Assembly (NCBI GenBank): GCA_033239525.1
Contig: BSYO01000014.1
Location: 10,710,021 to 10,774,020 of the forward strand
Direction of reading: 5' to 3'
Length of the DNA: 64,000 nt
From: Nepenthes gracilis
Taxonomy: Eukaryota > Streptophyta > Magnoliopsida > Caryophyllales > Nepenthaceae
Part shown: positions 1 through 11,760 of the stretch, piece by piece
Numbering within the stretch: position 1 is the stretch's first letter
Layout of the letters: each line of letters begins with the position of its first letter
The notes under the pieces: generated by a model
The model's database searches: none
The model's input: the letters and a program-made list of their open reading frames with translations, nothing else
Told to the model about the DNA's origin: nothing
Translations under genes and position numbers: made by a program

Positions 1-1132
1 TGCAGCAAACTCCTCCGCTGCAAGCTCCTCCATTAGCTCAATGCTGATGCCAATCATCTCTGGTGGCTCTCCGACGATTGGCTCCTTAGATGCCTCCTGG
101 AGCCCTCTGACAGCTAGCACCTTAGGCAACTTGACAGCCTGCCCCACAGGAAGCTCCGCAGGCGTCTCCAACTTAACCGCCAAGTGCTCCAATGGCGGTA
201 GTGCAAGAACAACGCTACTTGCAGCAGAACGCAGCTTGGCCCTATACGCCTTCACAGTAGTCTCAACACTGGAGCGCTCTCTGACTCCAGCGAATCGACC
301 GGCCAAAACATAGTCCAGCTTCGTGGAAGATGAGGAAGAAGGCGCAAACGTTGCCGCCTTCTTCTGCCTTGGACTTCGGGGAGCATCCTTGGTGGGGAGT
401 ACGCCGGCGGGCTTGATGGTAATTGCGCCATCCTTCCTCTTGCGAGAAGAATGTCTCATTTTCTGGACTGGAGAAGGAGGTCCCCAGCAAGTCTTCTTGG
501 CTTCCACACAGAAAACCAAGTGATCCCTCCAAAACTCAAAAAGGTGACTCTCAACCATCTTCAGAAGTGGTTTCACAACAGCCGTCTCCTTATCCGTGGG
601 CATCTTGATGAACCTATCCTTATCCTTGGGCAGTGTCGGGTACCCTGCCCCAATCTGTGGACAAAGGCCAAGCCTCATCAATGTGTACATAGAAGAACAT
701 ATCCTTCCAATTCTTCTAGGAGTCATAGATGGCGTTGCTAATTTGGAGCTCTTAGGGGGATAGGGAGATCCAGTCCCCACTCTGGGTGAACCTAAACATC
801 ACCCTTACTGCCTCCGCTGTCAGCAGTCGATAATGGATGCGGAGGAAGATACATAGAGAATATAGATATCGCACGGCATTGGTGTGGAGTTGTACTATGG
901 GAATCTGAAGATCTGTGAAGATGGCCAGCAACTCATCTGGCACTAGAAGGCGTAACCGACTCCTCAGGTGGGCCTCATACACGGTGATGCAGGATTAGGG
1001 AGGAAAGCATGCCCTATCCTCCTCACTGGGCATCAAGAAGATGATCTGCTTAAGAATATTATACTCGACGTACAACTCATTCACTTCACTGGCCTCGATT
1101 ACAGATGTGATTTGAATAATAGAATGTACCAT
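1..1132 (-). pseudogene. Antisense additional ORF (aORF) of a Tat-lineage gypsy element, putative-gypsy-transposon domain; runs off the window
   Basis: Reading the minus strand from an ATG at 1132, the protein contains YEAHLRSRLRLL, IPIVQLHTNAVRYL and, further on, KNWKDMFFYVHIDEAW. These resemble the plant domain called putative gypsy type transposon (Pfam PF04195), found in extra ORFs of Tat/Grande-like retrotransposons. The domain part (about 1132-610) carries a few stops and a frame change. From about 606 to position 1 one minus frame has no stop: over 200 codons of Lys/Arg-, Ser- and Glu-rich protein (SSRKRKDG, PRSPRQKKAA, ELMEELAAEE). It faces away from the 3' LTR at 1828, that is, antisense to the element, as expected for a Tat aORF. 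Its biochemical role is unknown. A second, diverged copy lies at 45785-47880. Confidence 0.7.
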
Positions 1133-1437
1133 GGAATTGGAAGCAAGAAGGAAGCAGAATACTTAGAATATTTTTTCGGCAGGAAAGCATAGGAAGTTTG
1201 AAATGAAATAGACTAAATATTTAAAGGCATATGAACGTTGGAAAAGGGCAATGCATCGAAAAGGTACTCCCATTATTGCTAACACGTGTCGTTTCTAGAG
1301 AGAATGCAGTCGAATCAGATCATCTGGTATATTAATTATCGGGATCACAAATTCACTGCATGTTGACATGTGGTCAACTTTTTGACTGATTGTCCAAAGA
1401 AATGATGGTTGGTTCTTTCCATTGCTTCACTAGTTCC

Positions 1438-1690
1438 CTAGATTTTGGCCTTGACGGTCAATGAATCCATTCAACACTTCCTTCAGCAGCTCTTCCAATT
1501 CTAGCCAAGATGTTCAACGAATCTCATTAACGCTTCATTCAGTAGTTCTCTAGATTTTGGCCTAAACGGTTAACGAATCAGGACAACGTTCCTTCAGCCA
1601 GTTCTTCGGATTCTTATCTAGACGATCAACGCATCCGGTCAACGATCTTTCAGCCAGTTTTTCGGTTCTTGACTTTACAGTCAACAATAG
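1438..1690 (+). repeat. Tandem repeat in the 3' untranslated region of the Tat element
   Basis: Four diverged units begin with CTAG at 1438, 1501, 1550 and 1618 (period about 50-68 bp). Each carries a variant of the theme CTAGATTTTGGCC ... GGTCAACGAATC ... CTTCAGCCAGTTCTTC. The array lies between the extra ORF and the 3' LTR. Tat-lineage elements are known for variable tandem repeats in exactly this place, so position and structure agree. Confidence 0.65.
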
Positions 1691-1827
1691 CAAGCAACTC
1701 GATCGGTAGACCAAGAGCCCTTGCTAGTTTCCTCACCAGGCCGTCTTAGGCAAGTAACCCAGCCATTCGTGTTCCGTCTTGAACATGTTGGGGGTCGGAG
1801 TCCCAGACCACTAGCATGGGAGGCTAG

Positions 1828-2795
1828 TGATGGGTACGTCAGTAACGGGCAGGCCCATGAGGGAATAAACGACCCAAGTCCATAGCGGCCTGTTTATGCC
1901 CGGACGGTCAACGGCGTCGTTAACTAGACGAAAGGCTAAAAAGTTGGTAAAAGCCCAAGAGTAGGATGACCCATCTGGGCCTAGGACGGTCAATGCTTCC
2001 ATTGACCAAAAGCATGATCAGTAGGCTGGCTGAGGACCAGGACTCATGCGGCCCAAGCCCAAATTGATCCACGTGTCTGTACTCATGTCACATTGGTCTT
2101 CTCCCCTGATTTCGGACCCGTCACAGAAGGCTACCACCATTATAACGGTTACCTCCAGAATCAATGTGCATCCCTGAAGAAATGCACCAGAATCCACTCC
2201 CTGTTTGCTGGAAACCCTAGTGGTTGCAAAACGCAGAAAGTAGGGAATCAATCCATCGACTATTATAGCCATAGAAGCTCCACGTCAGAAAAGGCAATAA
2301 TCCCAACAGAGCGCGGGTATTAAGCCATTTTGCACAAGGAAGGTAGCCCAACACGGTGACTATAAAAGGCCATGGAGTTTTTACTTCCAAGGCACGTTCT
2401 CACTTGCTTGAAAAATACATTCTCCTGCAAAGCTTTCACGTTTTCAACATTCGAGCACCACTGCGCTCTTTCTCTCTGCTACTATGTTCGCAGCAAACTT
2501 GGTACTTAGAGATCTCACTCCTCACGAGGAACCAAAGCCTTTCTACTAATGAGAGCAATCCCACTTCCACAAATACTCTTCGCATTCATACTGCATCTCA
2601 TTGCATCTACCTTCCATCTTTGAATGCTATTTTCTGACTTGAGTGTCGGAGTATTTTGGATGGGATAATATCCCGCCGACACTTGACCTTTTATTCGCAA
2701 TTGTGATATGCAGGATTTAGACTCAGTGGATGGAACGGGACATAGACGGACGACTTGACCAAAATCTGTTTGAAGTTTTAATCCAGGACGCAACA
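1828..2795 (+). mobile_element. 3' LTR of Tat-family element X
   Basis: The LTR starts TGATGGGTACGTCAGTAACG just after a purine-rich tract (GCATGGGAGGCTAG) and ends CAGGACGCAACA. It has a TATA box at 2361-2367 and the ACTTGAGTGTCGGAG motif typical of Tat LTR ends near 2640. It is homologous along its whole length to the inverted solo LTR at 26460-27411. No primer-binding site follows, so it is the downstream LTR. Bases after it (GAGTC) would be one target duplication, with the partner outside the window. GGTCAA/TTGACC W-box motifs occur at 1906, 1988 and 2002. Confidence 0.8.
2361..2367 (+). promoter_or_regulatory. TATA box of LTR X
   Basis: TATAAAA preceded by GTGAC and followed by GGCCATGG. 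The same element is conserved on the minus strand of the homologous LTR at 26889-26897, which supports it as the core promoter. Confidence 0.6.
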
Positions 2796-2962
2796 GAGTC
2801 TATTAAAAAAACAAAGCCCCTTTTAATTTTGTAATTTTTTAAACCAATTCAAACGAATTTCTATGTATAAAAATGCTAAAAATTTAAAATTTTTTTAAAA
2901 ATCATACATGAAGAAACCGAGTCTATTAAAAAGTCAAAGTTACAAATATTGACCTCACAATA

Positions 2963-3609
2963 TTTAAAAATCAAAATGAAAAAAATGAATACTTTGATAT
3001 ATTTTATACTCAACTTAATGATATTGTTAGCTGTCCTTTTAATGTTGGTAGGATAATTTCTGAATTGAAAGTCAGTAGAAAAATATTGAAATGTCTTCCT
3101 GAAAAGTTTAGGTTTGAGTAGACGGCAACAGAGGAAAGCAATAATTTAGATTGCATCAAAATTGAAGAATTTATAAAATCACTATAAAAGTATAAACATA
3201 CTCTATCACAAGAGAAAAAAAAGAAATCCATTACTTCAAAGAATATCAAAGATGAATCTGAATAAAAATCTAGAGATAAACCATTAGACGATAAAGAAGT
3301 TGAGTTAATTACTAAGATATTTAGAAAATTCTTTAAAGATAATTGAAAATCTACTAAAAATGATAAAGAGATCTCAAGTAATTAAAAGTAAGGAAAATAA
3401 AAAAAATAACGAGTCTGAGGACTCAATTTTAAAAAAGGCACATAATGTTAGATGTTTTTAGTGTCAAATTTTTAGTCATATATAACCTAAATGTCCTAAT
3501 TATTTAAGGTCTAAAAGAAAATGATTAATTACCACATTGTCAAATAATAAGAAAAATGAGGGTGACTACGGCTCGAATAATGATTTAGTTAATTATATGA
3601 CTTTCACCT
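2963..3609 (+). pseudogene. SIRE-type Ty1/copia gag fragment
   Basis: From 2963 the plus frame reads a UBN2-type Gag segment (EYFDIFYTQLNDIV, then SRKILKCLPEKFRFE). Further down is a CCHC zinc knuckle, C-F-stop-C then H-I then K-C-P-N, followed by SKRK. The order and the spaced knuckle fit the Gag of SIRE/Maximus copia elements. Several stops interrupt it, and no protease, integrase or LTR is recognisable next to it, so this is an isolated remnant. Confidence 0.65.
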
Positions 3610-3879
3610 GCTTAATAACATTAGCAAGTAACACAGGTTAGATGCCAGGCACACTAGCAGCAACCTTTGATTGGCTGGTTTATTCTAGTCCTGTCCTCAG
3701 TCGTCTATTCATCCATTCGAGTTTTTAATTTTCTCTCATCCAAGTTATTTTTTTTTAATCCGGGTCTTTAATTTTTTCCTTTCCATCTAGGTCAATTATT
3801 GTGGGTCCACTGTACTATGACCCAGCATAATTTTTTTATTAGAAATCCTAATAATGGTTCATTTTTTTCTCCTAGTAGC
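3610..3879. other. Unassigned AT-rich spacer
   Basis: Pyrimidine-rich, T-tract-containing sequence between two unrelated copia fragments. I see no coding potential, repeat or terminus in it. Confidence 0.5.
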
Positions 3880-5150
3880 TACTCTCACCGTGATAAACTC
3901 AACATCCCTTGTAGAAAATGTAAAAAACTTTTGTGACTTCAACTGTCAAGATATAACCCATCTTAAAAGCATGATTGAATATGCCATGGTAAACTTTTGA
4001 GAGTTAGTGTTTCCCACCACATCGGTATACCCAACTGAAATAAATTTCTTATTGTCAAATAACAAGTATACTTTAGAAGTACCTCAAAGGTATTTGAGGA
4101 TCCACTTCTCAGTAGACTAGTGATCCTTTTCTGAATTGGAAAGAAATCGACCAAGAGTATAACCGCATGAGCAATATAAATCCTTGGTCATGCTATAGCA
4201 TAAATGTTGTTTGCACATCAAGCTTCTAAACCAATAGATTTAAGCTCCCAGCGGGACCAAGAACAATATCAATATAATAATTTTTTAAAAAAGGAGAGAA
4301 AATCACCCCAAAATCTCACAATGATCATCATTTGCCTCATCAATGGTAGAAACAACAAGGTCAAAATCAACTTTTGGTCATCCGAACATCATCCTTAGCA
4401 TGAATAAACATTAGTATTATGGTATTGTCTCCATGCCAATAGATGGCCATTTCCATGAGAGAGTGTCTTCTCATCTTTATCAATGTCCTCCATGGTCTCC
4501 TTGTCAACAAACACAACTTCTTTTGAGTGGACAATCTTTTTCACCTCAGGATCATGAAACTTTTAGTTGAACTCATCTTTGCCATACCTAAGAAAAATAT
4601 ATTATTGTGTTTTTCATCAAGATTTGACCTCATATTCTTAGAAATATGGACAAAAGACTTGCAACCAAATATATGCAAATGAATAGTATCATACAACCAA
4701 ATATATGAAAATGATCAAAAGATAATGATGCAGTACAGTTTCTTCAATCCAACCAACTGTATGATCCAACCCAAAACCGAGACACAATCATCATCATGGT
4801 TGTCCTAAAATTTGGTTTTCACATAGTCTGCATCATCAATCAAGGTGTCTTTGATGTCATTTTTCTCTTGTAGACAGACATTTACTAGGTGCCCCATCCT
4901 TCCATAATGGAAACATTGAACCATCATGGAGTTGTTACGCCTTTCGCCGCTCAGGTTACTAGAACCCCTAGCCAAATCTCTTACTGTTACTTGCTTAGTG
5001 AAAAGTTGCATAGATTTATTGAGGATGATATCAATAGCTGAATCAGTCCTTAGAAGGTATCTCTCGGACTCTTTTGATATTGGACGGGGAGGTAACCAAG
5101 AGTTAAATGCTGCTTATCAAGATTTTCTTTCATTGTAGTCCAAGTGGTGA
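3880..5150 (-). pseudogene. Deleted Ty1/copia element fragment (gag knuckle, integrase C-terminus, RT/RNase H)
   Basis: On the minus strand the pieces occur in copia order. At 5011-4805 there is a Gag zinc-knuckle region (VQCFHYGRMGHLVNVCLQEK; one Cys is Tyr). At about 4690-4400 comes an integrase C-terminus with the FLGYGKDEF and HDPEVKKIVHSKEVVFVDK signatures. At about 4200-3880 comes RNase H with IAHAV, a GYTDVVGN stretch and an SWQLKSQK-like segment. Protease, integrase core and most of the RT are missing, and stops and shifts are frequent. No LTR pair was found. Confidence 0.6.
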
Positions 5151-5493
5151 TTGGAGGATGTTTTTCTCCTTTGCGGGTAAGTAGTATGGTCACCAAGTCA
5201 TGATGACTCATTCATGTCTGGCGTGGAGAACCTTGCGGTTTTTTTTTTATTCTTTCATCATGTTCTTCTAGTCAAATAAGAGTCCAGAAAAACAATTTAG
5301 TCAATGTTGATTTTAGGATCCAACTCATTGAAATTAGAAATGTGACCATAGGTGATTTTACTTGCTACCAAAAATTATCTGGCTTCTAGAACTTCTGTAA
5401 TGTATTGGTTTTCAAATATCGTAATTAAGGTCATATAATCAATATTGGGTTTAATTCATGTGAAAAATATAAAGTTACAAGGAAGTTGTTATC
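5151..5493. other. Probable decayed copia sequence, unresolved
   Basis: Lies upstream (minus sense) of the copia Gag fragment and is probably its decayed N-terminal part, but no alignable motif is visible. Confidence 0.3.
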
Positions 5494-7667
5494 TGTTAAG
5501 GACCAAGAAAGTTGACCGGATTTGGCATATTGTTGACCGGCCAAATTAAACAGTTGATCGAATCGAAGTGTTAACCGGCCAAAAATTGTTGGCCGGAATA
5601 GAAAGATAACCGGAAGATATCATGAAATCGCGGACTAAAAAAGAACAGTGACAATCAAGGATTTAAAAAAAAGACCGGTTAAGATAGTTTGTCAAAATAA
5701 ATAGAAATCTAGAGACGATATTCAAAAGAAGAAATCCGGGGATGATTTCCGGAGAAGATTTCGAAGAGAATTTTCGGAGCGAAAAGTTGGAGGGAATATC
5801 AGAGAGGATTTTTGAAGAGAATTTTCAGAAAGAATTTTCGAAAAAAAAGATAGATAACAAGAATAAAATATTGATCGGTTAAGAGAATTGACTTGAGTAG
5901 AATGGAATACCGAAATAGAAAGATGACAAAATGGGATGATGACCTGTCAGGAAAGTTGACCGAAGTAGATTGAGGGCAAGAATGAAACGATGAATGGTTG
6001 GACAAGTTAATCGGATTTGGCTAAAGGCCGGAGTGGCTAGTTATGAGTACATGAACTACTCCTACTTAGTCCTACCTGCTCTGTTGATATAAAACTTTCT
6101 ACATTAAGGATTGAAGATGATAATCTAGAACCTTCTAGAAAGAGGACTTAAGAAAAATATCTGAAATAGTTGATCTGCTCTTACCAACTCTTACCTACTC
6201 TACTGCCAATATATATTGAACTTGGGAGTTAAGGAGCAAGTGCAGAAGTCTGAAGAAGGAACACGAAGGAGGTAAAGCAAATGCAGAAGAAGAATTAAAA
6301 GAAGAAAACCCAACATCAGAATAAGGAATTAGCAGAAGAGGTAAAGGCAAGTGTACCATATGTTTTTAATTCATGTTTAAAATCTGATTAAGAATTATTG
6401 TTTTTATACTTGTCTTCGTTAAGTTTCTACATGAAGTATGCCATGATGATTGTTTTCTCATGTCTATGAAGAAGTTTCATGTTCAGTGCTTGTGTTATGC
6501 TCTTTATATGAGATTTTGTTCCACAGTTCATGCTTGATATTTTGTTAGAATTCCTTCTTATCATTAAGCTCAGTTGTTGTAATGGGATTCGATAAAGTTT
6601 AAGTCATAGTGCTTGGAAAGATGACCTGTATATTTGAACTTTATCTACTTATTTTAAACCCTCATCCGTTTGCATGTTCGTTTGACGTTTACAAAGGAAA
6701 GTATGTTTTTTTTTTTTTAAGAACTTTGGATATTTGCTCATCAAGGACTTCAAACGAATGCTTTTTAAAGAATTTCGGTGTTTTGAAAGCTCATGATTTA
6801 TAAAATTGGATTTTGATAGCCGAATAGTTACAGGCTTAAAATATAGCTAGCTTGATGGTTGAGTAGTTGTAGACCTTAAATGAAGCCAGTATTTGATAGA
6901 AATTGGTCTTGAATTTGAATATGCTTTGGAAACCATTTAGCATGAAAAAAAAAAAAAAAAAAAAGATTTCAGCCCATGTTTTATGATCTCATGCAAATGA
7001 CTTCGGCTTATGTTTTATGTTTTCATGAAAAGGACTTCGGCCATATTTTATGTTATGTATGCAAATCGCACTCATTCTGTTTCATTCGATTCCAGTTGAG
7101 GCTATATATTTTTGCATGTTTTCATTTGTGGGTACTTTGTTGGGCAAATTTGCTCACCCTTACTATTTTCTTACTTTCAGACGAACAAGGATTTAAGTCA
7201 AACGAGAAAGAATAGAGTTTGACGGACTAGCTAGGAAATGAAGGTTGATCTGGAATTCATGAAGCAGTAAAGGCCGACTTAGATGAAATTAAACTTTGGG
7301 TATTTTGGGAGACTTATGTATAACTATTCTGTTGAGAAATTTAATGGATATTAGTATATTTTCGCATGATATTATGGTTAAATATTTCAGCTCCTAGTGG
7401 CATCTCCTATGATTTTGGGTCTTGACTCAGTAAGTGACCAACCTAGTCAAGACTGACTGAGTTAAAACTCAGCCAAATTGTGACTGACCTAATTAAGGCC
7501 GACTTAAATTGATCAGCCACTTGTGATCCCGTTTATGCAAAAGAATAAATAAAATTTCAAATCCACCTTATATTATACGCCTTTTGTGCCGAGGTAATTA
7601 CCCCGGTTATATGAATGTTTTATAATTGGCGGAGGTCATATGATCGACTATGACTCGTTCCGTCACA
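5494..7667 (+). mobile_element. Long LTR F, probable solo LTR of the Tekay/Del-like set
   Basis: Begins TGTTAAGGACCAAGAAAG and ends CGTTCCGTCACA. The end resembles that of LTR D (CGGTTCGTCACA) and of the E element (reverse complement of TGTCACGAAC). It contains the shared module TTGCTCACCCTTACT ... CTTTCAG at about 7136-7180. Two TTGACCGG W-box motifs occur near its start (5512, 5533) and A/T tracts at 6700 and 6945. No coding domain is present. I could not see a matching target duplication, so the left boundary is approximate. Confidence 0.5.
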
Positions 7668-8601
7668 ACTTCAAGGTGCGGTAACCTCTTCAGGATTTCA
7701 TCAAACTTTTTCCATATAATAAAATTTGCTCATATCAATTCACCAAGTTCTCTATGATTTATTTTGATGATGGCGGCACCTCTTTGTTCATAGCATCTAG
7801 ACACACGAGCCATAATCTTTTGTAATCCTAGATGATGCAGGTGGATCTAGGAAATAGAATAAATTAAAGAAAGCTTACAAAAGAAGAGAAAATCTGTGAA
7901 GTGAAACAAAACTGCAAAATAAATAAACACTTTGGCAGAATGGGAGAAAAAATAGCTAATCTGCCGCTTACAATAATAAGAAAATAGAGTGGTTACAGGG
8001 GTAAAGAGTGATTGATATACTACCGTGAAGGATGTCAATAGAAAATAAAGGGATAGAGGAATAATCTTTAAGAGGGATATTAACAAATGGGAAGTGACTC
8101 GATTAACCTTTTGATGATCTACCCAATGATTCAATCAACCTAGAGTTAGGACTCACTCGCCAATTGAAATATTAAAGACTCCTTAAAATATAAAACTCTT
8201 CTTTCTAAAAAGGGATCAATTCTTGTTCTTCAAGTGTCTCTTACTCTAAGATTTGTACTACTTGGAGTAAGAAATCAATCAAGCATTAGGGGGATTCTTG
8301 GAACAATTCTTGCCACACTGCTGCAACAGCAACATTTAACAAGGATTATGGTAACTTGCAGTTGCAACACAGCCACGCTTGTGGACCTCGGCCACAGCTC
8401 CTTGAATGATGTTTGGGAATCCTTTTTTTATTTCATAATTGTGAGCATTAATGTCTGGTTTGGTGGCGTTGTGGGTTGGACTATCCAAGTTGTTGGAAGA
8501 AGAAATTGTATTCTATCATTCTCCTCTGCATTGAAAAAACTCATCCTCAAGTTAAAAAATGTTATACAGTGCCATAAATTTAAAGGGCTACTGTCTTGTC
8601 A
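7668..8601. other. Unassigned region with a possible short LTR remnant
   Basis: TGATGCAGG at 7832 opens a purine-rich segment to about 8130 that has the look of a minus-strand gypsy LTR (compare the TGATG starts at 58331 and 40202), but no partner copy is visible. The open frame at 8234-8653 has no recognisable protein features and overlaps the next LTR. Confidence 0.3.
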
Positions 8602-9076
8602 TGATATAACACTGAACTGTATGTATGGTGACCCAAACAGTAGAGACAACTGATCCTATATTCTCAAAGATCGCTTTAATGCTCAAAATAATTGTGAGCA
8701 AATCTCAAAGAGTGGCCATCTCTAAGGGTGACAACTGATCCCGAGAACACACCTAGCCACTGCCGGAAGTCCTTAGAAGGGTCATTTAATTGCTATGGTC
8801 ATTATCCTGTTCCAAGAAGTTCACCTAATGTTAGTTTTCTTATTTAAATAAGTACAATTAGCTAAATTTTAATCAAAAGTTTAAGCGAATTATCTCACCA
8901 ATAAAAAATAACAAGTCCTTTGTTGATGATCTATTCCAAATGTTTAGGTCGAATGATTTCCTAAAGGTGATAGTGTCCCCTTGAAAGCTAAGTGATCCCT
9001 GATTTTTGTTCTTATTTTTAAATTATCCTTTATCAATTCAAATTCCGTTTTATCTTCCATGTTTGAGTATGCATCA
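8602..9076 (+). repeat. 5' LTR of element L
   Basis: 475 bp, TGATATAACA...TATGCATCA. Its first bases have mutated relative to the TGATGCAG start of the right copy. Confidence 0.65.
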
Positions 9077-9109
9077 ACTAGTATTAGAGAAGATTATGAC
9101 TTAGTGTGT

Positions 9110-9540
9110 CTAAAAGTCATGAATAAAGAAGCATCGCCATGACCAAAATAAATTATAAAGTAGAGCTTGATGAATTGAGACTAGCCAATTTCGATATGCT
9201 GAACAGTTAGATGAAATCCTAAAGAGATTATTACACTGCAAAGTTCCTAAATGTAGACAATCTTTGGCACCAATTAAAATCACTCGTAGTGATATCCCTG
9301 ATTTTGACCCCAAAGTTGATTCTAAAGTCTACATCAACTGGATTGTTTTGCTGGACTCTTATTTTGGCCAAAAGAATATGAAAATTTTCCCTTCAAAGGC
9401 TGTCCGAATAACATCAACAAAGGAAAAAACTTAAAGCTGGCTGTTGCATAGAAACCCAACCCAGGCGATTGTGGAAGAGTCTACAGCCTCACCCGGAAGC
9501 TCCTTTACTTGGAAAACAAGATCCCATTTTTATGAGGGAT
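9110..9540 (+). pseudogene. Gypsy gag fragment of element L
   Basis: One plus frame reads TRSDIPDFDPKVDSKVYINW followed by DSYFGQKNMKIF, the pattern of a gypsy capsid N-terminus (an acidic PDFD segment, then a Trp and a YF motif). It carries stops and breaks off with no capsid C-terminus or zinc knuckle. Lineage is not assigned. Confidence 0.5.
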
Positions 9541-9634
9541 GAAAAGAAAATGATGTCGATACTTGCCCACGCAAGGAAACGACACTTGATTCACCAAGAT
9601 TGATAAATCGGCCAACCACGATCCAATAGAAGTT

Positions 9635-9859
9635 GTGACAACTGAGTTTTGTGACAACGTTGATGAAGTTAGTGTGCCAACAGTCGTCAAACTGAAACTA
9701 GACGGTTCAACTCCTCAAGCCCATCTACACGAAAACGATGAAACTAGAGATGAATTCACCTTGATGGATAATCCGACTGGCCATGTCTTAGCCACAAATA
9801 AAGGAAGCATTTTCCATGTTGATATCAGTGTGGGAGTTTTGAGATTTGATGAAGTCTAG
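9635..9859 (+). pseudogene. Unrecognised 74-codon open frame inside element L
   Basis: Encodes an acidic product (HENDETRDEF, TNKGSIFHVDISVGVLRFDE). Given its place after gag it may be a pol-junction remnant, but I do not recognise a domain. Confidence 0.25.
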
Positions 9860-10212
9860 CTTGTTGTAAATCCAATCATATTCTGTTAGGAGAACACGCG
9901 CGCTATTGTGCCAAGCTATTAAGAAAGGTTGAATTGTGCCGACGTACTGAATTTGAAATTACACACCTTCCCTACACCAACCATTCAGATTCAAGCTCCA
10001 AGGGTCTTCCTCTCCTCCACTAAATCACAACTCAAGCAACAGCTTGGAGTGCCCCGTTTCTGAATTATCGCTGCAAGCAAGAGTACATTCCTCCAATATT
10101 TAATGGTGGAAACATAAACCTATATCAAAAGACCCTAACAGCCAGCTCCCACCAGAATTTAGGAATGTTGTGTGGCTCTTCAACTCGAGGACGAGTTACT
10201 TCAAAGGCAGGA

Positions 10213-10785
10213 TGATGCAGTAGCAAACTGTACACATGGGGACACAAACAACCCAGATGGGCCGACCCACATTCTCACATAAAATACTAATGCTCAAAAT
10301 AATTGTGAGCAAATCTCAAATTGTGGCTATCTCCAAGGGCGGCAACTAATTCCCAATAGCACATCTAGCCACAGCTGGAAGTCCCCTAGAAGGGTCATTA
10401 ATTGCAACGACTGATTATCCTGGTTCCAAGAACGTGGAGACCCATTATCTCATTAGCTTCTTTCTTAAGGCTATATTTATATCACTTCCTTGAACTCACA
10501 TAAGGAACTCCTAAGCTCTAATCACTTTTGTTATTTAAGTACAATTCTTAGAGCTATGTAGGCTAAGTTTTAATCAATAAATTGTGTTATCTGATTAACA
10601 ACGTGTAATAAGTACATTATTGTTAAGCAATCCCAATACTTAAAATGAGTGATTCTCTTAGCTGACTATCAAAAATGAGTGAGCCTTATTATAGGGTGAG
10701 TAATTTCTCAACTATTGTTCTTATTTTTTTATTATCCTTTATCAATTCAAATAATGATTTATCTTCTGTATTTGTATCTGTATCG
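10213..10785 (+). repeat. 3' LTR of element L
   Basis: 573 bp, TGATGCAGTAGCAAACTG...TGTATCG. About 100 bp longer than the 5' LTR; the extra sequence (about 10435-10520) is an insertion here or a deletion in the other copy. Confidence 0.6.
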
Positions 10786-10959
10786 GATACCTTGTGAAAA
10801 TCATCCTTCAAGGGAACTCTAAGAGAAAGATTGCTAGCGTGAACCACGACATTCAAGGCTACTCCCACCCAAGGACCTAGGTAGATTTTCCTTTGAAGGT
10901 AAACATCAAACTTTCTCAGTTAACATTCTATTTATTTTCTCAACTATATCGTTTAGTTA

Positions 10960-11345
10960 TGGCATTTTTGGTAGTTTCTGTTGTAATGTTTTTTATGATT
11001 GACAATACTCATCAAACGATCCAATGTACTTATCTTTGTTGTTATTGGAAATGCATTTCGTTCTTTCGTATTTATCTTTCAACAAGGCATAAAATTGATT
11101 GAAGATTTGAGGGGTTTGATCATTTGACTTTAAGGGATAAAACCTCTATTTTCTAGAACAGCCATCAATAAAAACTATAAAATAAAATGCATTACCAATA
11201 AATTTTATCTTCACAGATATTCATATATTGGTGTGCATAAGCTTTAGAAGGCTCAATCTTCTTAAAGGATTTCCATGGAATGGAACTATTCTTACTTTCC
11301 TGCAAGCAATGAGTGCATGTGCTAAACTTTGCTTCATTCACTCCC
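10960..11345 (-). pseudogene. Ty1/copia integrase fragment
   Basis: The minus strand reads a zinc-finger-like end (FSTCTHCLQESKNSS), a region matching the copia segment that normally carries the first catalytic Asp (decayed), and then DKYIGSFDEYC, the position of the second catalytic Asp region. Frameshifts separate the pieces. No LTR is attached; it lies between gypsy element L and an R-type repeat. Confidence 0.55.
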
Positions 11346-11760
11346 ACAATAAAATTCCTACTTTGCTTCGTACATAGATTTGATTTGATTTTTAAAGTAG
11401 AATTGATTTTATTTTCAAATAAGATTTTATATTTTTTTCTCAGAAGATATTTATTTTCAATTTATGTTATTTCTAAATTAGAAGTTCTTAAATTTGATTT
11501 AGTTTCTAAATTATCCTAAAAATATAGTTTCTTATATTAGGACCCAACTCTATTATTTGATTCAATATTAATGAATTAAATAAATTTGAGTGATTATACT
11601 CGTTTTCTCCTCTCTTACTTAATCTCATCTATTTCTGGTCTCTACCCCTCTTTTTGATCTCTATTCTCCCTCTATCTCTTTTCCTTCTATTTTCCTTCTC
11701 CTCCCATACTTTTTTTCTTTTCTTACATCAAATTTGATTTTAGAGACTAAATTCCTACTT
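11346..11760 (-). repeat. R3, inverted relative of the R1/R2 repeats
   Basis: The reverse complement shares with R1 (40202-40692) and R2 (41113-41582) the series: purine-rich AG tract, ATTACTCA-like motif, TTATTTAATTCAT, AATAATAGAGTT, then long A/T-rich TTTAAAAATAAA-like sequence. Similarity is moderate. It is the only other member of that family in the window. Confidence 0.5.

Larger units (their letters stand above)
8602..10785 (+). mobile_element. Short internally deleted gypsy element L with two LTRs
   Basis: Direct repeats at 8602-9076 and 10213-10785 share long blocks, e.g. AATGCTCAAAATAATTGTGA, the GGAAGTCC..TAGAAGGGTCATT block and TTATCCTTTATCAATTCAA. The left copy ends TGCATCA and is followed by a primer-binding site like that for initiator Met tRNA (TAGTATTAGAG, 9079-9089). 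The right copy is preceded by the purine tract AAAGGCAGGA. The inside is only about 1.1 kb, far short of a normal gag-pol, so the element is a deletion derivative. The bases flanking the LTRs do not match as a target duplication. Confidence 0.7.

Noticed and set aside
8234..8653. 139-codon open frame on the plus strand
   Set aside because: No domain, no plausible neighbours, and its end overlaps the 5' LTR of element L. Probably chance.
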